In this document: piece after piece, positions 5,890-5,929 of the stretch
How positions within the stretch are numbered: position 1 is the first letter of the stretch
How the letters are laid out: each line of letters begins with the position of its first letter
Assembly (NCBI GenBank): GCA_031257695.1
Contig: JAIROB010000064.1
Span: forward strand, 1-5,929
Direction: 5' to 3'
DNA: 5,929 bases
DNA from: Treponema sp.
GTDB lineage: Bacteria; Spirochaetota; Spirochaetia; Treponematales; Breznakiellaceae
Made by a program: the position numbers and the translations under genes
Notes under the pieces: model-generated
The model's input: the letters and a program-made list of their open reading frames with translations, nothing else
What the model was told of the DNA's origin: nothing
Database searches by the model: none

Positions 5890-5929
5890 CGCCATTCGGC
5901 GGCGCCCCCTCCAGTATCGCCGACCAATA

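Larger units (their letters stand above)
5468..5929. repeat. Gene-poor, GC-rich repeat field running to the window edge
   Basis: This 460-base stretch holds no credible gene. It is dense in runs of C and G and in inverted repeats: GGGGGA/TCCCCC at 5483-5498, CCGGGGGT/ACCCCCGG at 5536-5556, GGAAAACCGGGG/CCCCGTTTCC at 5717-5745 (two bulges), CCCCGTT/AACGGGG at 5736-5755, CGGGGGGC/GCCCCCCG at 5829-5849 and GCCGCC/GGCGGC at 5888-5903. GCACAGGG (5686-5693) and CCCTGTGC (5761-5768) bracket the central part. A 139-codon minus-strand open frame here is only Gly/Pro/Arg low-complexity sequence created by the repeats. Confidence 0.7.

Noticed and set aside
5476..5895. Minus-strand 139-codon open frame
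   Set aside because: It is Gly/Pro/Arg-rich low-complexity sequence made of repeat copies A and B, and its absence of stops follows from base composition.
5468..5929. Repeat field as a CRISPR array
   Set aside because: The repeats are imperfect, only two copies are about 290 bases apart, and there are no regular spacers or cas genes.

Overview
The window looks like a piece of a Treponema-type spirochaete chromosome, probably from an environmental or gut lineage. Several things point that way: an elongation factor G copy that looks like the second, specialised spirochaete paralogue; a type II pantothenate kinase; roughly 50-55% GC coding DNA with strong GGAGG-type ribosome binding sites; and GC-rich intergenic repeats. 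The assignment is an inference from gene content. No rRNA or other decisive marker is present.

Layout. Bases 1-790 are a graveyard of insertion sequences. There is the 5' end and terminal repeat of an IS256-like element leaving the left edge on the minus strand (1-119). It is followed by a non-coding block with three compact GC hairpins that resembles an IS200/IS605 right end (120-306). That block is joined directly to a 5'-truncated and frameshifted IS3-type transposase (307-766). Bases 791-2833 hold an intact EF-G gene on the minus strand. A divergent intergenic region (2834-2951) carries a terminator-like hairpin with candidate promoters. It leads into a plus-strand pair overlapping by four bases: a PAT-family GNAT acetyltransferase (2952-3461) and type II pantothenate kinase coaW (3458-4285).

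From 4379 to 5311 everything reads on the minus strand. In transcription order there is a tRNA-Arg(CCU) with its own promoter, a GC-rich structured intergenic island, a promoter plus an 85-residue Lys/Ala-rich basic protein, a strong intrinsic terminator, and a 79-residue membrane protein with PspB-like architecture. The last 530 bases (about 5400-5929) have no credible gene. They contain GC-rich inverted and direct repeats, including a G-quadruplex-type motif.

How the parts fit. EF-G and tRNA-Arg serve translation. CoaW makes the first committed intermediate of coenzyme A, and the acetyltransferase coupled to it consumes acetyl-CoA. The two small proteins are unrecognised; one has the look of an envelope-stress membrane protein and the other of a nucleic-acid-binding protein. 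I see no CRISPR array, toxin-antitoxin pair, prophage module or recognisable defence system. The most unusual material is the IS junction with its possible omega-RNA-like hairpins, the altered domain IV tip of EF-G, the two small minus-strand genes, and the repeat field at the right edge.
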